A stretch of 64,000 nt of DNA, from NCBI RefSeq assembly GCF_900105965.1, contig NZ_FNTV01000001.1, positions 2,790,001-2,854,000 on the forward strand, in the 5' to 3' direction. How positions within the stretch are numbered: the first letter of the stretch is position 1; the number at the start of each line of letters is the position of its first letter. Shown in pieces: positions 56,871 through 64,000 of this stretch. The translations under genes were made by a program, and so were the position numbers. The DNA comes from Arthrobacter alpinus (GTDB taxonomy: Bacteria; Actinomycetota; Actinomycetes; Actinomycetales; Micrococcaceae). Under the pieces are notes generated by a model, which worked only from the letters and a program-made list of their open reading frames with translations, was not told the DNA's origin and ran no database searches.

Positions 56871-56912
56871 GTCCTTACATTAGGACATAGTTCACACTAG
56901 GACATAGATCAC
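56871..56912 (-). promoter_or_regulatory. Three AGGAC boxes upstream of the sugar ABC operon
   Basis: GTCCTTACATTAGGAC (56871-56886) is an inverted repeat. It overlaps TAGGACATAGTTCAC (56881-56895), which is repeated as TAGGACATAGATCAC (56898-56912), 17 bp on. The site is ~60-100 bp before the ATG, so it is a likely operator for a local regulator. Confidence 0.65.
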
Positions 56913-56951
56913 GTCTCGGCAAGCCCTTTCCCAAAGAAGCGGCTACACCGC

Positions 56952-56965
56952 GGAAAGGCCTTTCC
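56952..56965. promoter_or_regulatory. Perfect 14-bp LacI-type palindrome
   Basis: GGAAAGGCCTTTCC is fully self-complementary. A related CCCTTTCCCAAAG lies just upstream. This resembles LacI/GalR-family operators, but no LacI gene is in the window. Confidence 0.5.
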
Positions 56966-57233
56966 AAGGTGTTTGGGAACGTGTAGCGTATCCCTCTAAG
57001 CGCAAGCAATGAGGCTCATTTAGTGACGCCGCCACGCCTATTCAGTGTCCCTGGGGTGTTCGTGACCCCAAGCGGCACTACCTATATCGCAGCTCTGCAC
57101 CACCGGAAATTTGTCCGCAAAATTATTGTCAGGACGATATGTCAACAATGGCGGGTTCAGGGCGACGATTCATCCTTCATGGAAAGGTTCATCGTTGAAT
57201 CCGCACTCACATACTTCCCGGCACCACAGAAAA

Positions 57234-58394
57234 ATGCTTCCCATCTTCGGCACTCTTGCGGCAGTTTCCATCATCGCCAGCGGTTGTACGGGCGGGGTTG
57301 CAGAAACCACCACTGCACCTGTTGCTGCAACCCTGCCGTCGGAACCGTTTACTGATGCCCAGCTGAGCGCGAAGTATCCATCGGATCGCACGGTGGATTA
57401 CGCACCGCTCCTCTCAAACTTTGAGACCATCAAATCGACGTTTCCGGAAGTTCTTGTCGAGAACTTGGACATGACTCTCGAGATTAATCAAAATGCCAAC
57501 GAACAAGAATCCGAGATGGCCATTGTCGACGAGTATGGCGACATGTCCTACACCATGGGCGATGCCCTGGGGGAAAAGCTGGGCAAGCTTTATCAGGCAG
57601 CAGTTGACGACGGCCGGCTCCCCAAGACAACAGCCCTGATCCACAAGGATGGTGGCCGGGCCCAGAGTGAGTCAACCAATCCTTCCAAAGAGTATTTCAA
57701 CTATCCTCGCCCCTATCTGCAGGCCCCGGAAGAGGTTGTCCACCGCGACAAGGAGGACGGTGACGCCTACGAATCTTCCAGCGGCTCGTACCCGAGCGGG
57801 CACACAAACCAGGCATATTGGCAAGGCACCTTGCTCGCAACCCTGCTTCCCGAGCTCGCTGACCAGATTCTTGCCCGAACATCCGAATCCGGAAACTACC
57901 GTGTCGTCATGGCGATGCACTACCCGCTGGACATTATCGGCGGTCGCATGATGGGCCAGGCCGCAATCGCCAAACGCTGGGCCGACCCCGAGTTCCGAAC
58001 GCTCCTCCAAGCTGCCGGTGACGAGCTCCACGCCGTCTTGGAAGCAGACTGTGGCGCCCAGCTTGCTGAGTGCATCGCCGGTGATGTCCCGTATCTGGAT
58101 CCGGAGGTCGCGGCCGAGACGTATCGGGACCGTCTGACTTACGGGTTCGAGCAAATCGGTGAAGCCGACATAGCAATGGATGTACCGCGCCTAGCAGCTT
58201 CTCTTCTCATCTCCAGCCATCCAGAACTCACGGAGATTCAGCGTCTACGAGTACTGGAAATAACGGCAATCGATTCCGGATACCCTCTTGATCTGAGCGT
58301 CCATTCAACCGCCTCATGGCAGCGTCTCGACTTGCTGGCCGCCATGGCCGCGAACGTCACCATCGACGGCTCCGGTGACGTAAAAATCAAGTAG
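57234..58394 (+). CDS. Secreted PAP2-type acid phosphatase lipoprotein
   Basis: A 386-residue lipoprotein: the short signal ends in the lipobox IASGC. The phosphatase motifs are KEYFNYPRPYLQ (K-x6-RP), SYPSGHTNQ (PSGH) and YRVVMAMHYPLD (R-x5-H-x3-D), so it should remove phosphate from organic phosphate esters outside the membrane. I use the ATG at 57234. Its gene is divergent from the sugar ABC operon. Confidence 0.9.
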   Translation: MLPIFGTLAAVSIIASGCTGGVAETTTAPVAATLPSEPFTDAQLSAKYPSDRTVDYAPLLSNFETIKSTFPEVLVENLDMTLEINQNANEQESEMAIVDEYGDMSYTMGDALGEKLGKLYQAAVDDGRLPKTTALIHKDGGRAQSESTNPSKEYFNYPRPYLQAPEEVVHRDKEDGDAYESSSGSYPSGHTNQAYWQGTLLATLLPELADQILARTSESGNYRVVMAMHYPLDIIGGRMMGQAAIAKRWADPEFRTLLQAAGDELHAVLEADCGAQLAECIAGDVPYLDPEVAAETYRDRLTYGFEQIGEADIAMDVPRLAASLLISSHPELTEIQRLRVLEITAIDSGYPLDLSVHSTASWQRLDLLAAMAANVTIDGSGDVKIK

Positions 58395-58484
58395 CATCTC
58401 CCCCTGCACTCGGGAGCGTCTGGGGTTCAGACTTGGCGGCAGGGCCCGGAGCCAGGCCCCGGCGTCGTACGTTAAACACGAGCG

Positions 58485-58520
58485 CCCTGATGCGGCCACC
58501 AAGTGGCGGCCACATCAGGG
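58485..58520. terminator. Hairpin between the PAP2 gene and the ribose-type operon
   Basis: CCCTGATGCGGCCAC pairs with GTGGC...CCACATCAGGG, with an inner GCCAC/GTGGC stem and 3-nt loop. It lies 16 bp past the binding-protein stop, so it probably ends that operon. It has no T-run. Confidence 0.7.
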
Positions 58521-58535
58521 AAGTCCCGGGAGAAT

Positions 58536-59504
58536 CTACTCGTACAGGTTCGCGGCGATATCCGGATCCGCGATGTTGGTCTTGTCGTACCAGTAGAAGC
58601 CGGTGTCGATGACCTTTTCCACTTTTTCGCCCTTGATGGCGGCCACGGCGGCCTTGACCGTCTCGTAGCCAATCCCCACAGGGTTCTGCGTCACGGCGCC
58701 GGCCATGAGGCCTTCCTTGATGGCATCCATCTGCGCCTTTCCGGAGTCGAAGCCAACAATAGTCAGCTTGCCGGTCTTGCCAGCTTCCTTTACAGCGTTC
58801 ACCACACCAATTGCGGCGCCCTCGTTAGTGCCGTACATGCCGGCCAGGTTGGGGTACGCAGTCATGATGGCCTTGGCGGCGTCGGTGGACTTGGCCTGGT
58901 CGCCGTCGGCGTACTGGATGTCAACAATCTTGATGTCCGGCGCGTTGGCCTTTAAGTAGTCAACGAAGCCGTCGCGGCGGTCGGTGCCGGAGGTGGCGGT
59001 CTGGGAGTGGCCCACGATCGCGATCTCGCCCTTGTTGCCCAGCAGCTCGGCCATGTGCTTGGCTGCTTCGGCAGCAGCAGCCTTATTGTCGGTGGAGGCC
59101 GTGGCAACGGGGATTTCGCTTTCAACACCGGAGTCGAAGGCGATCACAGGAATGTTCTTGCTCTTGGCATCCTGCAGAACACCCTCGGCAGCCTTGGAGT
59201 CCAAAGCCGCCAACGCCAGCGCCTGCGGGTTCTTGGCCATGGCATTGTTCAGCTGGTCCATCTGCTGCTGAACATTGGTTTCCTTGTCCGGGCCCTCGAA
59301 GGAGATCTCGACGTCGAATTCCTTGGCAGCCTTTTCCGCACCTTGCTTCACTGACTGCCAGAACTGGTGCTGGAAGCCCTTGGACACAATGGCGATATAG
59401 GTCTTGCCGCCGGCGGCCGGTGTTTCGGTTGCCGTGTCACAGGCGGCAAGGCCCAGAGACAGTGCAGTTACCGAGGCCAGGGCCAGGAATTTTCTTCTTT
59501 GCAT
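58536..59504 (-). CDS. Ribose-type sugar ABC substrate-binding lipoprotein
   Basis: A 322-residue periplasmic-binding-protein-like lipoprotein (family 4): signal with lipobox LAAC, then IAIVSKGFQHQFWQSVKQGAEKAAKEF, PVIAFDSGVES, GTNEGAAIGVVNAVKEAGKTGKLTIVGFDSG and QNPVGIGYETVKAA, all typical of the RbsB class. The sugar cannot be read off; neighbouring AKR and lactonase genes suggest L-fucose or a related aldose. It is the third gene of the rbsA-rbsC-rbsB-type operon. Confidence 0.9.
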   Translation of the reverse strand: MQRRKFLALASVTALSLGLAACDTATETPAAGGKTYIAIVSKGFQHQFWQSVKQGAEKAAKEFDVEISFEGPDKETNVQQQMDQLNNAMAKNPQALALAALDSKAAEGVLQDAKSKNIPVIAFDSGVESEIPVATASTDNKAAAAEAAKHMAELLGNKGEIAIVGHSQTATSGTDRRDGFVDYLKANAPDIKIVDIQYADGDQAKSTDAAKAIMTAYPNLAGMYGTNEGAAIGVVNAVKEAGKTGKLTIVGFDSGKAQMDAIKEGLMAGAVTQNPVGIGYETVKAAVAAIKGEKVEKVIDTGFYWYDKTNIADPDIAANLYE

Positions 59505-59555
59505 GGGTTTAACTCCTTTGTATAAACGCAGTGAAAAAACTGATGGTGGAGAAAC

Positions 59556-60578
59556 TTAGTTGGTGGCCCTCTTGCGGCGCATCATGTCCAGGTACACGGC
59601 GAGCAGGATCACCACGCCCACAGCTACCTGTTGCCATTCCTGCGGGATGGACAAGATGGACAAGCCGTTGGTCAGCACCGACATGATCAGCGCGCCAATG
59701 ACGGTGCCGATGATGGAACCCTTGCCCCCGGCCAGGGATGTTCCGCCAATCACGACGGCGGCGATCGCCTGAAGTTCCAGGCCTGCACCTCCTGCGGGCT
59801 GGGCGGAGTTGAGGCGTGCCGTGGCAATGACGCCAGCCAGGCCCGTGAAGCAGCCGGCAATGGTGTAAATCAGCACGGTCCACTTGGTGACATTGACACC
59901 CGAGAGTGCCGTTGCCTGCATGTTGCTGCCAATGGAGTATGTGTACCGGCCAAGAATGGTTTTGGACAACAGCAGTCCGGCAATAATCGCCGCAGCGAAC
60001 AAGATGAACACGGCATTGGGGATCACCAGCCCGGGGATTGACTTGCCGAGGGCGAATATCTTTTGGAATCCGGCAACTTCGTTGGTGTAGATCGGCTTGG
60101 TGCCGGAGATGACCAGGGCCAGGCCCGCGGCAACCATCATCATGGCGAGGGTGGCAATGAAGGAGGGAATCTTCATGAACGCCACGAGGAACCCGTTGAT
60201 GCCACCCATGAGCGCACCAAACAAAACGCCGCACAAGACACCCACGATCATGGGCATGCCCAGTTGGGTCATGAAGACTGCCGTCATGACCGAGCACAGT
60301 GTCATGCCCGTACCGATGGACAGGTCAATGCCCCCGGTGATGATGACGAAGGTGGTGCCCAGCGCCAACAGCCCTGTCACCACGGTGGAGAGCAGGATGT
60401 TGGAAAGGTTTGCGGCCTGGTAAAAATTGGAGCTGGCCACGGAGAAAAACAGCACCAGCGCCAGGAGGCTGGCAAAAGCCAGAAGCTGCTGGAAGCTGGC
60501 CCGGAGCCGGGTGTTGAATTCGGATTGTTTGTTGCTGGCAACTTTGGCAGCCTGCGCAGCGTCCTTTGTAAGGGTCAT
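59556..60578 (-). CDS. Ribose-type sugar ABC permease
   Basis: A 340-residue RbsC-class permease with about ten helices. Family features are LSTVVTGLLALGTTFVIITGGIDLSIGTGMTL, GGINGFLVAFMKIPSFIATLAMM and AIAAVVIGGTSLAGGKGSIIGTVIGALIMSVLTNGL. The first ~25 residues are charged and cytoplasmic. It lies 17 bp after the ATPase gene. Confidence 0.93.
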   Translation of the reverse strand: MTLTKDAAQAAKVASNKQSEFNTRLRASFQQLLAFASLLALVLFFSVASSNFYQAANLSNILLSTVVTGLLALGTTFVIITGGIDLSIGTGMTLCSVMTAVFMTQLGMPMIVGVLCGVLFGALMGGINGFLVAFMKIPSFIATLAMMMVAAGLALVISGTKPIYTNEVAGFQKIFALGKSIPGLVIPNAVFILFAAAIIAGLLLSKTILGRYTYSIGSNMQATALSGVNVTKWTVLIYTIAGCFTGLAGVIATARLNSAQPAGGAGLELQAIAAVVIGGTSLAGGKGSIIGTVIGALIMSVLTNGLSILSIPQEWQQVAVGVVILLAVYLDMMRRKRATN

Positions 60579-60595
60579 CAGTTCGCCGTACTTTC

Positions 60596-62137
60596 TTACG
60601 TGGTGGAGCGCTGCGCGCTGGGTAGAGGCGCAAGGACTGCGCCAGTGGTGTTGTGGGTTGCCAACTCCATAATGTTTTCCTGGTTGGCCTCTTCGTTGGA
60701 GAGGAAGCCGGTGAGCCGACCCTCGCTCATCACGGCAATGCGATGGGACAGGCGCAGCACTTCCGGCAGTTCCGAGGAAATCATGATGATGGACTTGCCC
60801 TGAGCCACCAGATCATTCAGGAGTGCATAGATCTCCTCCTTGGCGCCGACGTCGATTCCCCGGGTTGGCTCGTCGAAGATCAAGATCTCGCAATCCTTCA
60901 CGAGCCATTTGGCAATGACAATCTTCTGCTGGTTGCCACCCGAGAGGTTTTTGGCAACCTGGGCGCTGGAAGGCGTCTTGATGCGCAGTTTGTCGATGTA
61001 GCTTGAGGCCGTGGACTTCATGGCCTTGTCGTTGAGCACGCCCATCCGGCTGAACATTTTTAGCGAACTCAGCGCAATGTTGTCCTTGACGTCACGCTCC
61101 AGCAGCAGGCCAAGGTGTTTTCGGTCCTCGGAGAGGTACCCCACGCCCATGCTCGCGGCGATGGCGGGATTCCCAATCGAAACGGCAGTTCCCTTGAGCT
61201 CAATGGTCCCGGCCGAGATCCGGTCTGCGCCAACAATGGCACGGGCAATTTCGGTGCGCCCGGCCCCCATGAGACCCGCGAAGCCGAGGATCTCGCCGCG
61301 GTGCAGCTCGAAGTTGATGTCTCGCAGGAAATCCTTGGTCTCCAAGCCGCTGACCTTCAGCACCACCTCGTCCGACGGCGCTTGGGTTGCCGGACGCTGG
61401 TTGCCAGAGATTTCACGGCCCACCATGAGATTGATGACCTCACGCATGGTGGTGCTTTCGGTGTTAACCGTGTCAATGTAGGCGCCGTCGCGGATCACGG
61501 TAATGCGGTTGGAGATAGCCTTGAGCTCGTCCATGCGGTGCGAGATGTAGATGACGCCGGTCTGCTGGTTGGTGAAGTTGCGGATCAGATCATGCAACGT
61601 TGCCACTTCAGCGTCGTTGAGGGCTGCGGTGGGTTCATCCATGATCAAAATACGCGATTTGTAGGACAGCGCCTTGGCAATTTCGACCATCTGCTGCTTG
61701 GCCACGGTCAAGTCCCCCACGCACGCCTTGGGATCCAGATCAATGTTGATCTGGTCAAAAAGCAGCCGGGCTTTGCGGTTTAGGGTCCTTTCACTCAGGA
61801 AGATGCCGCCCCGCCGCGGCTCGCGCCCAATGTAAATGTTCTGGGCCACTGTCAGGTCCTGCATCAGGTTGAATTCCTGGTGGATGATGCTGATGCCAAG
61901 CTCTTGCGCGTGCTTGGTTCCGTTGATGAGGACTTCCTGGCCATTTATTTCAAAGGTGCCCGAATCCGGGACATAGATGCCCGAAAGCAACTTCATGAGG
62001 GTCGACTTGCCGGCACCGTTTTCGCCTACGAGAGCGAGAACCTCGTTGTGCCCTAAGTCCAGCTGCATGTCAGACAGGGCCTTGACACCAGGAAAGCTCT
62101 TGTTTACCCCGGAGATCCGAAGAAGTTTCTTACTCAT
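60596..62137 (-). CDS. Ribose-type sugar ABC ATPase (tandem)
   Basis: A 513-residue RbsA-class ATPase with two nucleotide domains. Domain 1: Walker A GENGAGKSTLMKLLSG, VAKQQMVEIAKALSYKSRILIMDEPTAAL. Domain 2: degenerate Walker A GLMGAGRTEIARAIVG, LSGGNQQKIVIAKWL, LIFDEPTRGIDV. The second P-loop is degenerate (Arg in place of Lys), as in RbsA. It is the first gene of the operon, and a candidate operator lies 36-57 bp upstream. Confidence 0.95.
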   Translation of the reverse strand: MSKKLLRISGVNKSFPGVKALSDMQLDLGHNEVLALVGENGAGKSTLMKLLSGIYVPDSGTFEINGQEVLINGTKHAQELGISIIHQEFNLMQDLTVAQNIYIGREPRRGGIFLSERTLNRKARLLFDQINIDLDPKACVGDLTVAKQQMVEIAKALSYKSRILIMDEPTAALNDAEVATLHDLIRNFTNQQTGVIYISHRMDELKAISNRITVIRDGAYIDTVNTESTTMREVINLMVGREISGNQRPATQAPSDEVVLKVSGLETKDFLRDINFELHRGEILGFAGLMGAGRTEIARAIVGADRISAGTIELKGTAVSIGNPAIAASMGVGYLSEDRKHLGLLLERDVKDNIALSSLKMFSRMGVLNDKAMKSTASSYIDKLRIKTPSSAQVAKNLSGGNQQKIVIAKWLVKDCEILIFDEPTRGIDVGAKEEIYALLNDLVAQGKSIIMISSELPEVLRLSHRIAVMSEGRLTGFLSNEEANQENIMELATHNTTGAVLAPLPSAQRSTT

Positions 62138-62172
62138 GCTGCCCTCTCAAGGCTTCTACATTTGATCCGACA

Positions 62173-62194
62173 TCAGACCTCTCTGGAGATCTGA
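62173..62194 (-). promoter_or_regulatory. Imperfect palindrome upstream of rbsA-type operon
   Basis: Arms TCAGAcCTC (62173-62181) and GAGaTCTGA (62186-62194) pair at all but one position around a 4-nt centre. It is a plausible GntR/LacI operator 36 bp before the ATG. Its left end is part of ACATCAGACC, also found before the FadR gene. Confidence 0.55.
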
Positions 62195-62356
62195 CACGGG
62201 TGGCTGACATTTTTGTCTTCACCATCAAAAACATGAAATGCGCCTACTTCCCGCCTACGTCTGCGTATGCGGGGGAATTCAACTTCCATCATGGTATGTT
62301 ATCTGCGCCACAAATACACGCACATTCACAGAATACATCCGATGTTTACTTAAATG

Positions 62357-63271
62357 TTATCGAGAATAGATTCTTTGCGCCGTCCCGGACCAGATGGCCT
62401 GGCGATCAGCGGGGCTCAGCGAGGACAGCAAGGACTCCGCGATCCCTACCGTTTGCCGGTACTTGCCACCGAGCAGGCTTACCGGCCAGTCCCCACCAAA
62501 CATGAGCCGGTCGGGACCAAAGGCAGAAAGTGCAGTGTTCCAGACGTCTTCTAAGGCTTGGGCCGAGTAGTCAGTTCCTCCGGCATGAAGGCCCGATACC
62601 TTCGCCGCGGTGTTCGGCAACGCTGCCACTGCCTGCAATTGCTGCTTCCACCGCGCCATCTCGTCTGTGCTCCCGTCGCGCGGCGGTTTACCAAGGTGGT
62701 CAATCACCACGGTCAGCTGCGGCAAAGCCTGGGCAAGTTCAACTACCTGGTTCAAATAGCGCGGGAAGGCATCCGGAACGTCAAAGGGCAGCCCGGCCTC
62801 GGCCACCATCGCCAGTGACTCACGCACGGACTTCAGTGCCAAGACATCTGGCCGGGGATCGTCGTGAATCAAGGTGCGCACCCCGCAATACACCGAATGG
62901 GCTCCCCACCGCTGGAGAAATGTTGCCGTGGCGGGCGGGTCCTCCAAAGGAAGCCAACCCACCACACCCGCTATCCAGTCATGCTTTTTCGCGGCCAATA
63001 ACATGGCCTCATTATCGGCAGCCGTGTCATCGGCCTGCACCAGAATTGCCCGGTCCACACCGGCTGCAAAGAGCACCTCTTGGGCTTGTTCGGCCGTGAA
63101 GCTCCGGAACAAGATGCCGTGGGCAGGCTTCAACCAGGAATACTGCCCAGGAGCCAGTTCCCAAAGATGCAGATGCGCGTCAAGGCGGCTCACGGAGGCC
63201 CCCGGGGCGCCACCAACCGCCACAGCCGCCCGTCCGGCGTCGTGCCCTAATTCAGAATCAGGCGTGGACAA
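62357..63271 (-). CDS. Amidohydrolase, probable aldonolactonase
   Basis: A ~304-residue metal-dependent hydrolase of the amidohydrolase-2 (PF04909) type. It has RLDAHLHLWELAPGQYSWLKP, TVVIDHLGKPP and MFGGDWPVSLLGG, the layout of L-fuconolactonase and related lactonases. I propose TTG at 63271, overlapping the AKR stop; a GTG at ~63200 nearer to RLDAHLH is possible. The long frame to 63955 is a shadow inside the AKR gene. Together with AKR it fits oxidation of L-fucose or a similar aldose to the lactone and its hydrolysis. Confidence 0.85.
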   Translation of the reverse strand: MSTPDSELGHDAGRAAVAVGGAPGASVSRLDAHLHLWELAPGQYSWLKPAHGILFRSFTAEQAQEVLFAAGVDRAILVQADDTAADNEAMLLAAKKHDWIAGVVGWLPLEDPPATATFLQRWGAHSVYCGVRTLIHDDPRPDVLALKSVRESLAMVAEAGLPFDVPDAFPRYLNQVVELAQALPQLTVVIDHLGKPPRDGSTDEMARWKQQLQAVAALPNTAAKVSGLHAGGTDYSAQALEDVWNTALSAFGPDRLMFGGDWPVSLLGGKYRQTVGIAESLLSSLSPADRQAIWSGTAQRIYSR

Positions 63272-64000
63272 GGCGCTCGTCCAACAACCCGCGTGAAACC
63301 AGCGCAGTCCACAAGTCAGCAGGGATCTCCACAGCCATGCGCGCTGCCGTCTGGGACATCTGCTCGGCAGTGGAAGCTCCCACAACCACGGTTGCCACGG
63401 CTGGGTGACTGAGTGCGAACTGCAGAGCCGCGGCAGGAAGTTCCACGCCGAACTCATCACAACAGGCGGCGAGCGCCTTGGCCCGGGAAAGGATGTGCGC
63501 CGGGGCTGGCTCGTAGTTGTAGTGGGCGTTAGCCGAAACCACTGGGCGGGCCAGCAGGCCGGAGTTGTAGACACCGCAATTGGCGACCGCCACATGGCGT
63601 TCGCGACACAGCGGCAACAGGTCCGCGGCGGCCGGCTGCTCCAGGAGCGTGTATCTCCCGGCCAGCATGATGATGTCGAGATCGGCCGCGGCCACGCAAT
63701 CGCGGAGCGCAGCGGCGGAGTTGGCACCCACCCCGATGGCCGTGATGAGCCCCTCCGCTCGAAGCTTTTCCAGCGCGGGCAGTGCTTGCTTGATGCCGGC
63801 GTCGAGATCGTAAACATCGGGGTCATGCAGGTACGCGATGTCGATCCGGTCCAGGCCGGTGCGCTCAAGTGAATCCTCAATGCTCCGCCGGATGCCTGCC
63901 TCGGAAGGATCCCAACGGCGGACAACATCGGCGGGCACATCGAAGCCTTGGGCATCCCGGTCGCCGGAGGGGTTCGCCACCGGTTCCAAGACTCGGCCCA
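63258..64000 (-). CDS. Aldo-keto reductase, L-fucose dehydrogenase-like (start beyond window)
   Basis: The last 247 codons of an aldo-keto reductase are visible and the gene runs off the right edge. The segment FDVPADVVRRWDPSEAGIRRSIEDSLERTGLDRIDIAYLHDPDVYD..., then IGVGANSAAAL, AGRYTLLEQPAAADLLPLC and VFNSGLLARPVV-like NCGVYNSGLLARPVV match the D-threo-aldose 1-dehydrogenase/L-fucose dehydrogenase group. The nearby tyrosine and lysine catalytic pair should be in the missing part. Stop overlaps the lactonase start, so they are coupled. Confidence 0.85.
   Translation of the reverse strand, partial: GRVLEPVANPSGDRDAQGFDVPADVVRRWDPSEAGIRRSIEDSLERTGLDRIDIAYLHDPDVYDLDAGIKQALPALEKLRAEGLITAIGVGANSAAALRDCVAAADLDIIMLAGRYTLLEQPAAADLLPLCRERHVAVANCGVYNSGLLARPVVSANAHYNYEPAPAHILSRAKALAACCDEFGVELPAAALQFALSHPAVATVVVGASTAEQMSQTAARMAVEIPADLWTALVSRGLLDERLVHA

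Larger units (their letters stand above)
56813..57233. other. 421-bp divergent regulatory gap, sugar operon / PAP2 gene
   Basis: The gap separates the binding-protein start (56812) from the PAP2 start (57234). It holds the operator candidates listed at 56871-56912 and 56952-56965. An open frame runs into PAP2 from 57111, but it has no RBS and no family match. I see nothing else. Confidence 0.6.

Noticed and set aside
57155..57192. Possible Pho box upstream of the PAP2 phosphatase
   Set aside because: GTTCA-like units occur, but their spacing (13 and 19 nt) is out of the 11-nt phase.
57111..57233. 41-residue upstream extension of the PAP2 phosphatase
   Set aside because: No ribosome site at its start; the signal peptide begins at the ATG at 57234.
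62357..63955. 532-residue frame joining lactonase to upstream sequence
   Set aside because: Its first ~228 residues lie within the aldo-keto reductase gene in another frame; only the amidohydrolase part has motifs.
1..64000. CRISPR arrays, insertion sequences, prophage or rRNA genes
   Set aside because: No regularly spaced repeats, transposase, phage gene or rRNA sequence could be recognised.

Overview
The window is a 64 kb stretch of chromosome from a high-GC Gram-positive bacterium, most probably Arthrobacter or a close relative in Micrococcaceae (a genus-level inference). The evidence is the gene order rlmB-cysS-ispF-ispD-carD followed by regX3-senX3-phoU-gpmA, the GlgE-type alpha-glucan pathway with a maltokinase-branching enzyme fusion, a bacterial proteasome activator (Bpa) ending in GQYL, and an extracellular protein with an LAxTG sorting signal. 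I see no prophage, insertion sequence, CRISPR array or rRNA operon. Three tRNA genes are present: Thr-CGT, Ser-TGA and Ser-GCT.

Region 1 (1-12.2 kb) is alpha-glucan and trehalose metabolism. On the minus strand glgE, treS and a fused pep2-glgB gene (cut by the left edge) form one tightly spaced operon that turns trehalose into maltose, maltose-1-phosphate and branched glucan. Divergent glgP and convergent glgX break glucan down. Region 2 (12.2-28.8 kb) is core housekeeping: rlmB, cysS, ispF, ispD, carD, a lipoprotein, the phosphate two-component system regX3-senX3, phoU with a Pho-box array, gpmA, a methyltransferase, a PhzF protein, a DUF2516 protein, a trans-sulfuration enzyme, tmk, the delta' clamp-loader subunit and a lipoprotein peptidase.

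Region 3 (28.9-40 kb) holds tRNA-Thr, a TetR regulator with a divergent membrane protein, an iron(III)-type ABC transporter, Bpa with a coupled partner of unknown function, cstA with its small ybdD partner, and a quinone oxidoreductase-like gene. The iron-type permease, the binding protein and ybdD each read as broken by loss of a single base in a G/C run. Region 4 (40-51.5 kb) holds a 1,583-residue secreted nuclease/5'-nucleotidase with a Pho-box-like repeat upstream, an FAD/NAD(P)-binding protein, an S9 peptidase, a FadR-type GntR regulator, and a PadR regulator coupled to a membrane protein.

Region 5 (51.9-64 kb) is carbohydrate uptake. One operon carries a binding protein, a MalF-like permease (apparently frameshifted near its start), a MalG-like permease and a heparinase-like enzyme, but no ATPase. 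A PAP2-type phosphatase lipoprotein diverges from it. A ribose-type importer (ATPase, permease, binding protein) lies beside an amidohydrolase/lactonase and an aldo-keto reductase that together suggest oxidative L-fucose or similar aldose catabolism; the reductase is cut by the right edge.

Two themes stand out. The first is phosphate: senX3-regX3, phoU, the Pho-box array and a secreted nuclease/nucleotidase with its own candidate box. The second is four genes that each read as one nucleotide short, all in transport or transport-associated genes; these could be genuine mutations or sequence errors, and the window alone cannot decide.
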